Assembly: GCA_949113215.1 (NCBI GenBank)
Contig: CARZYU010000025.1
Coordinates: 3,561 to 10,121 of the forward strand
Length of the DNA: 6,561 nucleotides
Direction: 5' to 3'
DNA from: an uncultured Bacilli bacterium
GTDB taxonomy: Bacteria; Bacillota_I; Bacilli_A; RF39; UBA660
How positions within the stretch are numbered: position 1 is the first letter of the stretch; each line of letters starts with the position of its first letter. The notes under the pieces are model-generated. The model had not been told where the DNA came from. It saw only the letters and a list, made by a program, of their open reading frames with translations, and made no database searches. A program made the position numbers and the translations under genes. Of this stretch, positions 1-6,362 are shown in pieces.

Positions 1-249
1 ATATGGGTTTTAAATTTCTTTTTTGCATTCTTGATGGGAATTCCTTTTAGTATGTTTTTCTATGAACTTTCTTTAGTGGAATCGATTTGGGTTAGTGTCT
101 TTGGCTTCATCGGAGCGCCTAGTTTGTACGAGGCTTTGAAAAAACAAAACATTGTTTCTTACAAACCAAAATCGTTGAAAGAAGTTGTTTCCATTCCAAA
201 GGAGAATGAAATTAAGAGAGGTGATAATCGTGTTGATTCTGGGAAGTGA
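1..249 (+). CDS. Small membrane protein, probable phage-type holin (partial, 5' end outside window)
   Basis: The reading frame is open from the first base, so the gene begins left of the window; 82 C-terminal residues are visible, ending at TGA 247-249. Two hydrophobic stretches can be seen, about visible residues 1-22 (rich in Phe, Leu and Ile) and 28-46 (containing FGFIGAPSLYEAL). A hydrophilic, Lys-rich tail of about 35 residues follows. A short protein with few membrane spans and a charged tail, directly upstream of and overlapping a peptidoglycan peptidase gene, fits a phage holin that permeabilises the membrane so the lysin can reach the wall. The holin call rests mainly on this context and general shape, because no family-specific motif is decisive. 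It could instead be another small membrane protein. That the frame is coding is well supported by the overlap and by the Shine-Dalgarno site for the next gene within its end. Confidence 0.6.
   Translation: MWVLNFFFAFLMGIPFSMFFYELSLVESIWVSVFGFIGAPSLYEALKKQNIVSYKPKSLKEVVSIPKENEIKRGDNRVDSGK
217..225 (+). promoter_or_regulatory. Ribosome binding site that sets the start of the M23 peptidase gene
   Basis: The bases AGAGGTGAT match the Shine-Dalgarno consensus well and lie 8 bases (counted from GAGG) before GTG 230. They sit inside the end of the upstream membrane-protein gene, which suggests translational coupling. TTG 185 has no comparable site, and the AAGGAG before ATG 206 is almost touching the start codon, so both are less likely starts. 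TTG 233 is a weaker alternative. Confidence 0.7.
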
Positions 250-1159
250 TAGGTATGTTACCCAAGACTATGCGCATCATCAAACAGCCGAAGACTATTC
301 GGGAGAACATTTGTCTGTCGTTAAAATTGTTGGAAGTGCCAAGGTGATTCGTGTCGTCAATCATTATCTACCTCACGAAGATTCTCTCAATTACCAAGAA
401 TTCTTACGAAGACAGTACGAGTGGAAGGATGGAGATTATTATAACTGCATTTCCCTAACAGGAAAGCAAGTACGTTATCACAAAGATGAACTAGGAGGTA
501 ACTGTATTGAATTAGAAGGTACGATCGATGGAGAACCTTATCGTTATGGTCTTTTTCATTTAGCTAGTGTCAATGTGAATGTTGGGGATATCGTCGATGG
601 AAATACAGTTCTTGGCCATCAAGGAAATACAGGATTGGTCTTTTCTGGTAAGGCGGAAAGTGATCCCACTTACGGAACACATGTTCATATGGAAGTGAAG
701 GATCCTTCGGGAAATTTTACGAATCCGAGAGAATTTGCCCTCGGTAATAAAGTGATTTCCTATGCTTCAGGAAGTAATGAGAGAGATACATCCGTTGATC
801 AGGTGAGCATTTTAGTAAATGATATTCGTATTCGAAAAGATGCCACGACAGAGTCTCCTATTTTAGGAAAAGTGTACGAAGGAGAGTTTTATACGGTATA
901 CGACAGCAAGGAAGATGAAAATTATACTTGGTATCGTATCAAAACAGCCTCAGGAGTAAGTGGTTATATTGCAAGTAGTAAAACAGAAAAGTGGATGGAG
1001 TTTTTGCCAAAAGAAAAAGAGGAAGAACCAATTCCTCCGAAAAATCCTTGTGATGATTACGAACTTCTCTATACTTGTCCTAAGACAGATACTTATTATC
1101 TGAAGTTGTACGAAGGAGAACAACTTTATTTAAAAGAATCAAAAAATACTGGAAATTAA
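230..1159 (+). CDS. M23-family peptidoglycan endopeptidase with bacterial SH3 domain (endolysin-like)
   Basis: This 309-residue protein (from GTG 230) is predicted to cut peptide cross-links in peptidoglycan as a zinc metallopeptidase. The M23 (LytM/lysostaphin) domain spans about residues 8-172. Seen in it are VTQDYAHHQTAEDYSG (10-25, first metal site), FHL (109-111), the VGDIVDGNTVLGHQGNTG loop (118-135) and GTHVHMEV (149-156), which holds the HxH pair (His151, His153). A bacterial SH3 domain (about 191-257, with IRIRKDATTESPILGKVYEG and WYRI) probably binds the wall. An acidic, Pro/Glu-rich linker and a Cys-containing tail follow. No signal peptide is evident from this start, as expected for a holin-dependent lysin. 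About 89 residues separate the first metal site from His110, longer than I expect for M23, suggesting an insertion near 47-90. The gene overlaps the holin candidate by 20 bases. A cellular wall hydrolase remains possible. Confidence 0.85.
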   Translation: MLILGSDRYVTQDYAHHQTAEDYSGEHLSVVKIVGSAKVIRVVNHYLPHEDSLNYQEFLRRQYEWKDGDYYNCISLTGKQVRYHKDELGGNCIELEGTIDGEPYRYGLFHLASVNVNVGDIVDGNTVLGHQGNTGLVFSGKAESDPTYGTHVHMEVKDPSGNFTNPREFALGNKVISYASGSNERDTSVDQVSILVNDIRIRKDATTESPILGKVYEGEFYTVYDSKEDENYTWYRIKTASGVSGYIASSKTEKWMEFLPKEKEEEPIPPKNPCDDYELLYTCPKTDTYYLKLYEGEQLYLKESKNTGN

Positions 1160-1175
1160 GATTCCGGTATTTTTT
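1141..1175. terminator. Bidirectional rho-independent terminator shared by convergent genes
   Basis: An inverted repeat pairs 1141-1154 with 1162-1175 (14 bp, AAAAAATACTGGAA against TTCCGGTATTTTTT) around a 7-base loop. On the plus strand the only irregular pair is a U-G wobble (1150/1166), and the stem is followed by further T-rich sequence to about 1180. On the minus strand that pair is an A-C mismatch, and the 3' arm ends in six Ts. It lies on the ends of both the M23 gene and gerAB, and both stop codons fall in the loop. Confidence 0.8.
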
Positions 1176-2211
1176 CTTTTTTCTTGGAAAAACGTAAGAC
1201 GAGGAACAGTAAAACAATAAAGCTCAAGAAGAAACCACCAAAGTAGAGAAGAAGGCTTCCACGATTGGTTGGCAAATGAAACGAAAGAAAGAAAATTAAG
1301 ATTCCTTGAAAGAGATCCAGTAAGAAATGATTTTTGGTAAAAATACTACGGAGACAATTTCTAGCCGCATGAATCGTAAACGTCAAAAAGACTGTAAGAT
1401 CGAGCAAATAAAGGATAGAGAGACTTCCTTCCATTCGTTCTACAAAAGAGAAGTAAGATATCTTTTTTAAGATGACGGTTTCTGGATAACGATAGATGCT
1501 GGCAAGATCAGGTCCTAGAATACTTAGAATGAGAATAGAGAGCAATAAAACGAAGAGGTTTCCCAAAAGATAACTGACGATGATGTACTTTGTTTGTTTT
1601 TGGGGAAGGTCAACCTTTTGTTTGGGAAGAAAAAGTAATAGACTCATGGGAATGGTAGTGGTAGGAAAATAGAATAAAGTTGCCTCCCATACATGTTCTC
1701 CTGCCAGGGGTTTTAAAAGATCAGGATTAGCAAGAGGGGATAGTCCTACGACGAGAAGAACAAAACAAAGACAAAAGAGAAAAAAGAGCACTTCTTGAAA
1801 ACGCGCTAATACTTCTATTTTTTCTTTGGCAATGAAAAAGATTAAAATAAGAAAAATGAGACTGATGATAATCGGACTTGATCCAATCAATAAATTGTAG
1901 GTTGTATAATTGGTCTGTTCAAAAAGTAAAACTCCGGAGAGAAGGGAAAAAGAAAAGAATAGAACGATTTTAAAGAAAATACGAAAAACGTTAGGAAAAT
2001 AGGAATCGAGGATGGCTAAAACATCTTTTTTTCTAACCTGTTCTAATAACAGTAAGAAAAGACATCCTAAAATGGTTCCTAGGAAAATGGCGAAAAGGGA
2101 TCCTGTTTTTGACAAGGAGAAGAGAGTGGGAAAGAGTCCTGTGATTAAAAAACCATGTGTCAAAAAGAAGACCATTTCAAATAATTGATAACGTGTTATT
2201 TTGTGTTTCAT
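1156..2211 (-). CDS. gerAB: Spore germinant receptor subunit B (GerAB family membrane protein)
   Basis: This is a 351-residue, very hydrophobic protein of the spore-germination permease family, related to the amino acid/polyamine/organocation transporters. In a GerA-type receptor the B subunit sits in the spore inner membrane and is thought to bind the germinant. The N-terminus KITRYQLFEMVFF fits the usual start of the family, about ten membrane segments can be drawn, and RYPETVILKKISYF followed by FVERME (241-261) is a typical family stretch near the later helices. Length is close to the usual 360 or so. ATG 2211 directly follows the gerAC stop (TAG 2214-2212, no gap). Its Shine-Dalgarno AAAGGAG (2225-2219) lies inside gerAC, 7 bases before the start, so translation is probably coupled. 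It is the last gene of the operon and ends in the shared terminator. The ligand cannot be told from sequence. Confidence 0.92.
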   Translation of the reverse strand: MKHKITRYQLFEMVFFLTHGFLITGLFPTLFSLSKTGSLFAIFLGTILGCLFLLLLEQVRKKDVLAILDSYFPNVFRIFFKIVLFFSFSLLSGVLLFEQTNYTTYNLLIGSSPIIISLIFLILIFFIAKEKIEVLARFQEVLFFLFCLCFVLLVVGLSPLANPDLLKPLAGEHVWEATLFYFPTTTIPMSLLLFLPKQKVDLPQKQTKYIIVSYLLGNLFVLLLSILILSILGPDLASIYRYPETVILKKISYFSFVERMEGSLSILYLLDLTVFLTFTIHAARNCLRSIFTKNHFLLDLFQGILIFFLSFHLPTNRGSLLLYFGGFFLSFIVLLFLVLRFSKKKEKIPES

Positions 2212-3135
2212 CTATTCACTCCTTTCTGTCAAATGGTATTCCAAGGTTACTTGAATCGAGGTGAGTGGAATCTCTTGCTTCGTATTTTGATAGATGATCC
2301 GACGAAGCCCTAGAAAATCAATTGCTTTTTCCTTAGATGATTGGAGACTGTTTTTAAGAATTCTATCGAGTTCTTTTCTTCCTTGTCTGCTTCCATCTCC
2401 TAAAATATTAAACGTAATGGTTTGTTTGTTTACTTGTTTTAAAACGGTAATATTTTCGATCTGTTCTTCTCCAATCATCAAAGAAGTTCCTTTTTGATTC
2501 AATAGATGATAAGCTTTGCTTTCTTCTTTTTCTAACTCCTGAATGGTTTCCTTAAAGTAACCAAGTGTATCGAGAACAACTTGTCCTTCGGTAAAATGTA
2601 GTACGGGAAAAATGGGGATCGTAAGTGGATTGTAATAATCTTTTAAAAAATCCTCAAAGGTATACTCACTGACAAGGCCATATTCCTTACGATTGATTTT
2701 AATTAAATCGACGACTTGACTGGTAAAATCTTTCTGTTGATAGAGTTCGTACATGTTCTCTTTTTTAAGACAAAGAACGAGAAAATTATTTCTAATTTCT
2801 TTGTTTTCGGTAAAGTAAGTAGTGAGTTCTTTTAAATCTTGTTCGGTAATCGTTTCGTTTAAGAAGAGTGTTTCTAAATGAGAAAGATAGACTTGTTTAT
2901 GAGACTTCAAATAAGCGTTTTGAATGGACTCTTTTAGGCTTTTCCCAATGCTTTCCAATACTTGTTCACTTTCTTCTTCCTTCTTCGTTGTTTTCATATG
3001 AAACGTAACTTTGTAGCGATTTTCTTCTTTGGAAATGGCCATACTGTCAACAATACCAAGCTCATTTAATTCGGTGTAGTTGCATCCAGTTAGAAAAAAA
3101 AGACAAAGTAGCAATAAGATTCCTATTTTTCTCAT
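2212..3135 (-). CDS. gerAC: Spore germinant receptor subunit C lipoprotein (GerAC family)
   Basis: This 307-residue precursor starts with a lipoprotein signal peptide: MRKIG, a Leu-rich core, then lipobox LTGC with the lipidated cysteine at residue 18. The following NYTELNELGIVDSMAI is the usual opening of mature GerAC proteins. VYLSHLETLFLNETI, then a TYFTENKEIRNNFLVLCLKK-like segment, fits the conserved N-terminal domain. From about residue 190 an alpha/beta C-terminal domain follows (for example TSLMIGEEQIENITVLKQ). The protein is anchored to the outer face of the inner spore membrane as part of the receptor. At 307 residues it is shorter than the usual 370-400, with the shortfall mostly in the C-terminal half, but it has no frameshift or internal stop. 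It overlaps the gerAA stop by an ATGA, and a strong GGGAGG (3146-3141) lies 5 bases before the start. Confidence 0.92.
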   Translation of the reverse strand: MRKIGILLLLCLFFLTGCNYTELNELGIVDSMAISKEENRYKVTFHMKTTKKEEESEQVLESIGKSLKESIQNAYLKSHKQVYLSHLETLFLNETITEQDLKELTTYFTENKEIRNNFLVLCLKKENMYELYQQKDFTSQVVDLIKINRKEYGLVSEYTFEDFLKDYYNPLTIPIFPVLHFTEGQVVLDTLGYFKETIQELEKEESKAYHLLNQKGTSLMIGEEQIENITVLKQVNKQTITFNILGDGSRQGRKELDRILKNSLQSSKEKAIDFLGLRRIIYQNTKQEIPLTSIQVTLEYHLTERSE

Positions 3136-4559
3136 GGTAACCTCCCACGTATTTTATTTTTTTTGGTAAGTAGGGGATTTCGTTTTAAAAATCCTTGTCG
3201 TTTTGTTCTTAGGATGGCATCTTTTTGTTCTTCTTTGATGATAGGAGAGAAAGGTGCTAGATAAGGTTTTCCAAACGAATGAATTCGTACTAGTTTAACG
3301 ACAAAGAAGAGAATTCCTAAAAAGATTCCATAGATTCCTAAAAGAGTTGCCAAATAGAGGAAGGTAATTCGCCAAAATCTTAAGGCACTGATCATCTCCA
3401 TCGAAGAATTTACCAAAGCCGAGATCGCCGATATGGCAACGACAATGATCATAATGGGTGAGACGATTCCAGCAGCAACTGCCGCATCTCCCAAAACGAG
3501 TCCCCCTAAGATAGAAACTGCTGTTCCCATATTGGAAGGCATTCTGGTATCACTTTCTCGTAAGATTTCAAAGCTTAGTGTCATAAGTATGGCTTCGATT
3601 AAAGCAGGAAATGGGACGCTGGCACGTTGGATCGAAAAATTCAAAAGAAGGGAAAGAGGAATGGAATCATGATTGTGAGTGGTAACGGCAATGTAATAAG
3701 CTGGAATAAAAATGGAGATAAAAAAGGCAATGAGGCGCACAATTCGAATGAAAGTGATATTGATTGGTTTCTGATAATAGTCATCGGGTGTATGTAAGTA
3801 ATCGACAAAAAAGGTAGGTATAATGAGAGCATAAGGAGAGTTGTCCACCAAAAGAACCACTTTTCCTTCCAAAAGAGCCATCGATACTTTATCAGGACGT
3901 TCGGTTGTCATAACGGTTGGAAAAAGATGGTTATTTTCACTTTCTAAAAGTTCTTTTAAATAACCGCTGTCGATGATTCCATCGATGTTAATTTTGTTTA
4001 AGAAATGTTTGACGTTATCGACTAGTTTCTCCTCTACAATGTTATCTAGATAGAGAACGCCTACTTTTGTCATCGAAATTTTTCCAACGGTGATTGCTTC
4101 ACAGAAAAGATCCTTGCTTTTTAATCTTCTCCGTACTAATCCTAAATTGGTATTGAAGTTTTCGTTGAAAGCATCTTTTGGTCCCTGAATCGTCGTTTCG
4201 CTGTTTGCTTCATTTACGCCACGATCTGGAACGTTTCTCATTTCAATGGCTAAAATATGTTCTTTATCAAAATAGAGTAGTGCATAACTATTGACTAATT
4301 TCTGATAGAGATCCTCTTCTTTGATTTTTTGAACATTATTACTTGGAAGAGTCAAATAGAGTTTTTCAAAGACATTATCGATCGTATCGCTTTCAAAAAA
4401 ATTGAGACTACGTAAGATAAAATCATTGATGGCTTCCCCATTGGTAATCACTTCACTGTAAATGAGATAAAAAGAAACTTTAGCAAGCGTTAGTTTTTTA
4501 AAATAATAATCACTGCTTTTCGAGAGATTGTATTTTATTGTTTCGATTTCTTGTTCCAT
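3132..4559 (-). CDS. gerAA: Spore germinant receptor subunit A (GerAA family)
   Basis: This 475-residue first gene of the operon encodes the largest receptor subunit, of near-normal length. The soluble N-terminal part (about 1-265) includes ETTIQGPKDAFNENFNTN (121-138) with RRRL (143-146), a hallmark of the family. TERPDKV (219-225) and a DDYYQKP stretch (259-265) precede the membrane domain. The membrane domain (about 266-425) has PFPALIEAILMTLSFEILRE (316-335), then MGTAVSILGGLVLGDAAVAA and GIVSPIMIIVVAISAIS (364-380), all typical of GerA A subunits. A basic C-terminal tail (450-473) is cytosolic by inference. A-subunit oligomers have been proposed to form an ion channel opened by germinants. 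ATG 4559 is the only upstream choice because an in-frame TGA lies 6 bases before it; GGTGA (4570-4566) is a modest ribosome site. The order A-C-B is that of B. subtilis gerK rather than gerA, but the ligand is unknown. Confidence 0.95.
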   Translation of the reverse strand: MEQEIETIKYNLSKSSDYYFKKLTLAKVSFYLIYSEVITNGEAINDFILRSLNFFESDTIDNVFEKLYLTLPSNNVQKIKEEDLYQKLVNSYALLYFDKEHILAIEMRNVPDRGVNEANSETTIQGPKDAFNENFNTNLGLVRRRLKSKDLFCEAITVGKISMTKVGVLYLDNIVEEKLVDNVKHFLNKINIDGIIDSGYLKELLESENNHLFPTVMTTERPDKVSMALLEGKVVLLVDNSPYALIIPTFFVDYLHTPDDYYQKPINITFIRIVRLIAFFISIFIPAYYIAVTTHNHDSIPLSLLLNFSIQRASVPFPALIEAILMTLSFEILRESDTRMPSNMGTAVSILGGLVLGDAAVAAGIVSPIMIIVVAISAISALVNSSMEMISALRFWRITFLYLATLLGIYGIFLGILFFVVKLVRIHSFGKPYLAPFSPIIKEEQKDAILRTKRQGFLKRNPLLTKKNKIRGRLP

Positions 4560-4577
4560 AACGTTTCACCACGTTAC

Positions 4578-4607
4578 TAGTATTGGTCTATTTTTTTATT
4601 TTATGAA
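4578..4607 (-). promoter_or_regulatory. Candidate forespore (sigma-G/F-like) promoter for the ger operon
   Basis: Reading the minus strand, TTCATA (4607-4602) is followed after exactly 17 bases by AATACTA (4584-4578). This resembles the forespore sigma-G/F pattern, with a GcATA-like -35 and CATnnTA at -10; the first base of each element differs. Ger operons are normally made in the forespore under sigma-G, which supports the reading. The predicted transcript would start near 4571, leaving a leader of only about 12 bases that just includes the GGTGA ribosome site. The -35 lies next to the ribosome site of the divergent gene. Confidence 0.4.
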
Positions 4608-4616
4608 TAAGTTTTT

Positions 4617-4630
4617 AGGAGGAAAGGAAG
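4617..4630 (+). promoter_or_regulatory. Ribosome binding site deciding the start of the 141-residue protein gene
   Basis: AGGAGG (4617-4622) and AAAGGAAG (4623-4630) lie upstream of ATG 4636. The second has the better spacing, the first the better match (13 bases from GGAGG). An in-frame ATG at 4603 lies before both sites and lacks its own, so 4636 is preferred. No convincing vegetative promoter is visible in the 76-base gap between the divergent genes. Confidence 0.6.
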
Positions 4631-4635
4631 AAAAA

Positions 4636-5061
4636 ATGAAAGAAATTAAGATGAAACAAGGGGCCGTTTTTTCTTTTCAACAACGCGAAGAGGAACTTCG
4701 AAACATTTATGAAGTAAAATCACTTTTAGATCTCACATTACGAAATCAAACACCAAGAAGAAAAGAACTTCGAGAATTAAGTCATTATATGTATATGTCT
4801 TCGATTTATCAAGTTCGCCTTTTGAGTGGAGAGAACATTGATTGTTTGGTGGAGGAAATCTTTGATTCGAAGCAAATGATTGCTGATCCAGAATCAGGAA
4901 ACTATTATTCGGATTTTCATTTACATGCTTTGACGGATGCCTATTTTAAATTAGTACACATTGGTTATCAAAAAGATGATATAGTATATAAGAAAGAGGA
5001 CGATAGTAAACATCGCGTGATTCGTGTTTATCAAAAAGAAATGAAAATTAGAAGAAAGTAG
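4636..5061 (+). CDS. Conserved-looking soluble protein of unknown function, 141 residues
   Basis: I do not recognise this protein. From ATG 4636 it is a charged, cytosolic-looking protein without signal peptide or membrane span. The N-terminal half looks helical and basic/acidic (QQREEELRNIYEVKSLLD, then a Pro-Arg-Arg-Lys segment at 40-43 and RELSHYMYMSS). The middle is acidic (NIDCLVEEIFDSKQ, 68-80). A His-rich HLHALTDAYFKLVHIGYQ patch (95-112) follows, and the end is strongly basic (KEMKIRRK). It has one cysteine (70) and no recognisable nucleotide-binding or catalytic motif. It is followed after 8 bases by the rRNA methyltransferase gene in the same direction, so the two are probably co-transcribed, and a link to RNA or ribosomes is conceivable but unproven. 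Codon use looks like that of its neighbours. The reading frame, ribosome site and operon position support a real gene. Confidence 0.8.
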   Translation: MKEIKMKQGAVFSFQQREEELRNIYEVKSLLDLTLRNQTPRRKELRELSHYMYMSSIYQVRLLSGENIDCLVEEIFDSKQMIADPESGNYYSDFHLHALTDAYFKLVHIGYQKDDIVYKKEDDSKHRVIRVYQKEMKIRRK

Positions 5062-5069
5062 GGAAACGT

Positions 5070-6320
5070 ATGCAAAAGGAAGTTGTGATAGAAGCACTCG
5101 ATCATTTTGGAAGAGGAGTTGTCCATGAAAATGGACTTCCTATCTTTGTCCCTTTTGCTTTACCAAAAGAAAGATGTGCGATTGAAATGGTAAAAGAAAA
5201 AAAGAAGTATCGCGAAGCAAACTTACTGCAAGTTCTTTCTTTTTCTAAGGACCGAATGGAACCAAAATGTCCCTATTTCAAACGTTGTGGAGGATGTCAA
5301 TTGCTCCATTTATCGACCGATGGACAAGCTAAATTCAAGGAAGAGAAAGTAAAAGAAATCATGGAAAAATTTGCTCATATTCCAAAGGAAAAAATACACC
5401 CCATTGCTTCTACTTCGTTGAACTTTTATCGAAATAAAATCACGGTACATGGAGAAAAGTCAAAGTTGGGGTTCTATCAAGCCAAAGAGCATACGATTGT
5501 TCCCACTTCTAATTGTCAAATGATCGATCCTGCCATCGCTGAGATTTATCAAACGTTGTGTCAATATCAAGAAGTGTTTGGTGGAATCAAACAAGCAATG
5601 ATTCGAGTAGGCAATAAGACGAAGGAAAGGATGCTGGTCGTAGAAGGAAAAATGAAAGCGGACTCTTTGGTTTCGGTGTTTTCTTCTCTTGTAACTTCAC
5701 TGTATGTGAACGGAGTGTGTTACTCCGAACATAAAACCATTTGCAGTATTCTTTTTGATAAAACTTTCTTTGTGTCCAAAGATTCGTTTTTTCAAGTAAA
5801 CCTCTATATGACAGAAATCCTTTATGGAACGGTTCTTGACCTTGTGAAAAAAGAACACTTCTGTCATGCTCTAGATCTTTACTGTGGAACAGGGACCATT
5901 GGGATATTATTAGCGCCTTATGTCAAACAAGTAACAGGAATTGAAATAGTGGAAGAGGCAATCAAAGATGCAAGAGAAAACGCCAAACAAAATGGGATTA
6001 GTAATGTTACTTTTCATCAGGGAAAGGTAGAAGAAGTATTGCCAAGTTTAAAGGAAGATATTGATTTGGTAGTGGTAGATCCTCCGAGAAGTGGTCTCGA
6101 TGAAGTGACAATTTCAACGATTGAAAAACGTCAGCCAAAAACGATTATTTACATTTCTTGTGATCCTGTTACGTTGGCTCGAGACCTTACGAAGTTTGTT
6201 TCTTATGAGGTGGAATTTATCAAACCAGTGGATATGTTCCCTAATACGTATCACGTGGAATGTGTATGTGTGCTAAATAGAAGGCAGGACCTTATAAATA
6301 AAGGAAAAATTAACTGTTAA
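5070..6320 (+). CDS. rlmD: 23S rRNA (uracil-5-)-methyltransferase, RlmD/RlmCD (RumA/TrmA family)
   Basis: This complete 416-residue enzyme transfers a methyl group from S-adenosylmethionine to C5 of uridine in 23S rRNA (U1939 for RlmD; Gram-positive RlmCD also does U747). A short TRAM-like RNA-binding domain (about 1-57) comes first. Four cysteines fit the 4Fe-4S cluster pattern C-x5-C-x2-C...C (Cys67, Cys73, Cys76, Cys149). SFFQVN (239-244) precedes the SAM-binding DLYCGTGTIGILLA (269-282) and IEIVEEAI (291-298). VVDPPRSGLD (335-344), the nucleophile in YISCDPVTLARDL (Cys364), and VDMFPNTYHVECV (387-399, with Glu397 as the expected base) complete the active site. All key residues are present. 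tRNA U54 specificity is less likely, since Bacillota usually use TrmFO for that. A 12-residue or so tail follows the usual C-terminus. The ribosome site AGGG (5060-5063) overlaps the preceding stop codon. Confidence 0.95.
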   Translation: MQKEVVIEALDHFGRGVVHENGLPIFVPFALPKERCAIEMVKEKKKYREANLLQVLSFSKDRMEPKCPYFKRCGGCQLLHLSTDGQAKFKEEKVKEIMEKFAHIPKEKIHPIASTSLNFYRNKITVHGEKSKLGFYQAKEHTIVPTSNCQMIDPAIAEIYQTLCQYQEVFGGIKQAMIRVGNKTKERMLVVEGKMKADSLVSVFSSLVTSLYVNGVCYSEHKTICSILFDKTFFVSKDSFFQVNLYMTEILYGTVLDLVKKEHFCHALDLYCGTGTIGILLAPYVKQVTGIEIVEEAIKDARENAKQNGISNVTFHQGKVEEVLPSLKEDIDLVVVDPPRSGLDEVTISTIEKRQPKTIIYISCDPVTLARDLTKFVSYEVEFIKPVDMFPNTYHVECVCVLNRRQDLINKGKINC

Positions 6321-6325
6321 GTGAG

Positions 6326-6362
6326 CAAAAAATGGTAAAATATCGATTTTTACCATTTTTTG
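6326..6362 (+). terminator. Rho-independent terminator of the rlmD operon
   Basis: A perfect 15-bp stem pairs 6326-6340 (CAAAAAATGGTAAAA) with 6348-6362 (TTTTACCATTTTTTG) around a 7-base loop TATCGAT. Six Ts lie at 6356-6361 within the 3' arm. It starts 5 bases after the rlmD stop. The arms are near-symmetric, so it would also work on the minus strand. Confidence 0.85.

Noticed and set aside
185..229. Longer start for the M23 peptidase at TTG 185 or ATG 206, which would add a short hydrophobic VIIVLILG stretch
   Set aside because: TTG 185 has no good ribosome site, and the one before ATG 206 is too close. The hydrophobic run is too short for a convincing signal peptide, and GTG 230 has an excellent site at 217-225.
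2294..2497. Plus-strand open frame of 67 codons
   Set aside because: It is antisense to gerAC, which has strong family motifs, and it has no ribosome site or recognisable product.
3433..3672. Plus-strand open frame of 79 codons
   Set aside because: It lies opposite the highly conserved membrane domain of gerAA and has composition expected of a shadow frame.
3641..3832. Minus-strand open frame of 63 codons with a hydrophobic product
   Set aside because: It is an alternative frame of the gerAA membrane region; hydrophobicity comes from the T-rich codons of the real gene.
4528..4635. N-terminal extension of the 141-residue protein back to 4528 or to ATG 4603
   Set aside because: It would run antisense through the gerAA start and its promoter candidate, and both ribosome sites lie downstream of those starts.
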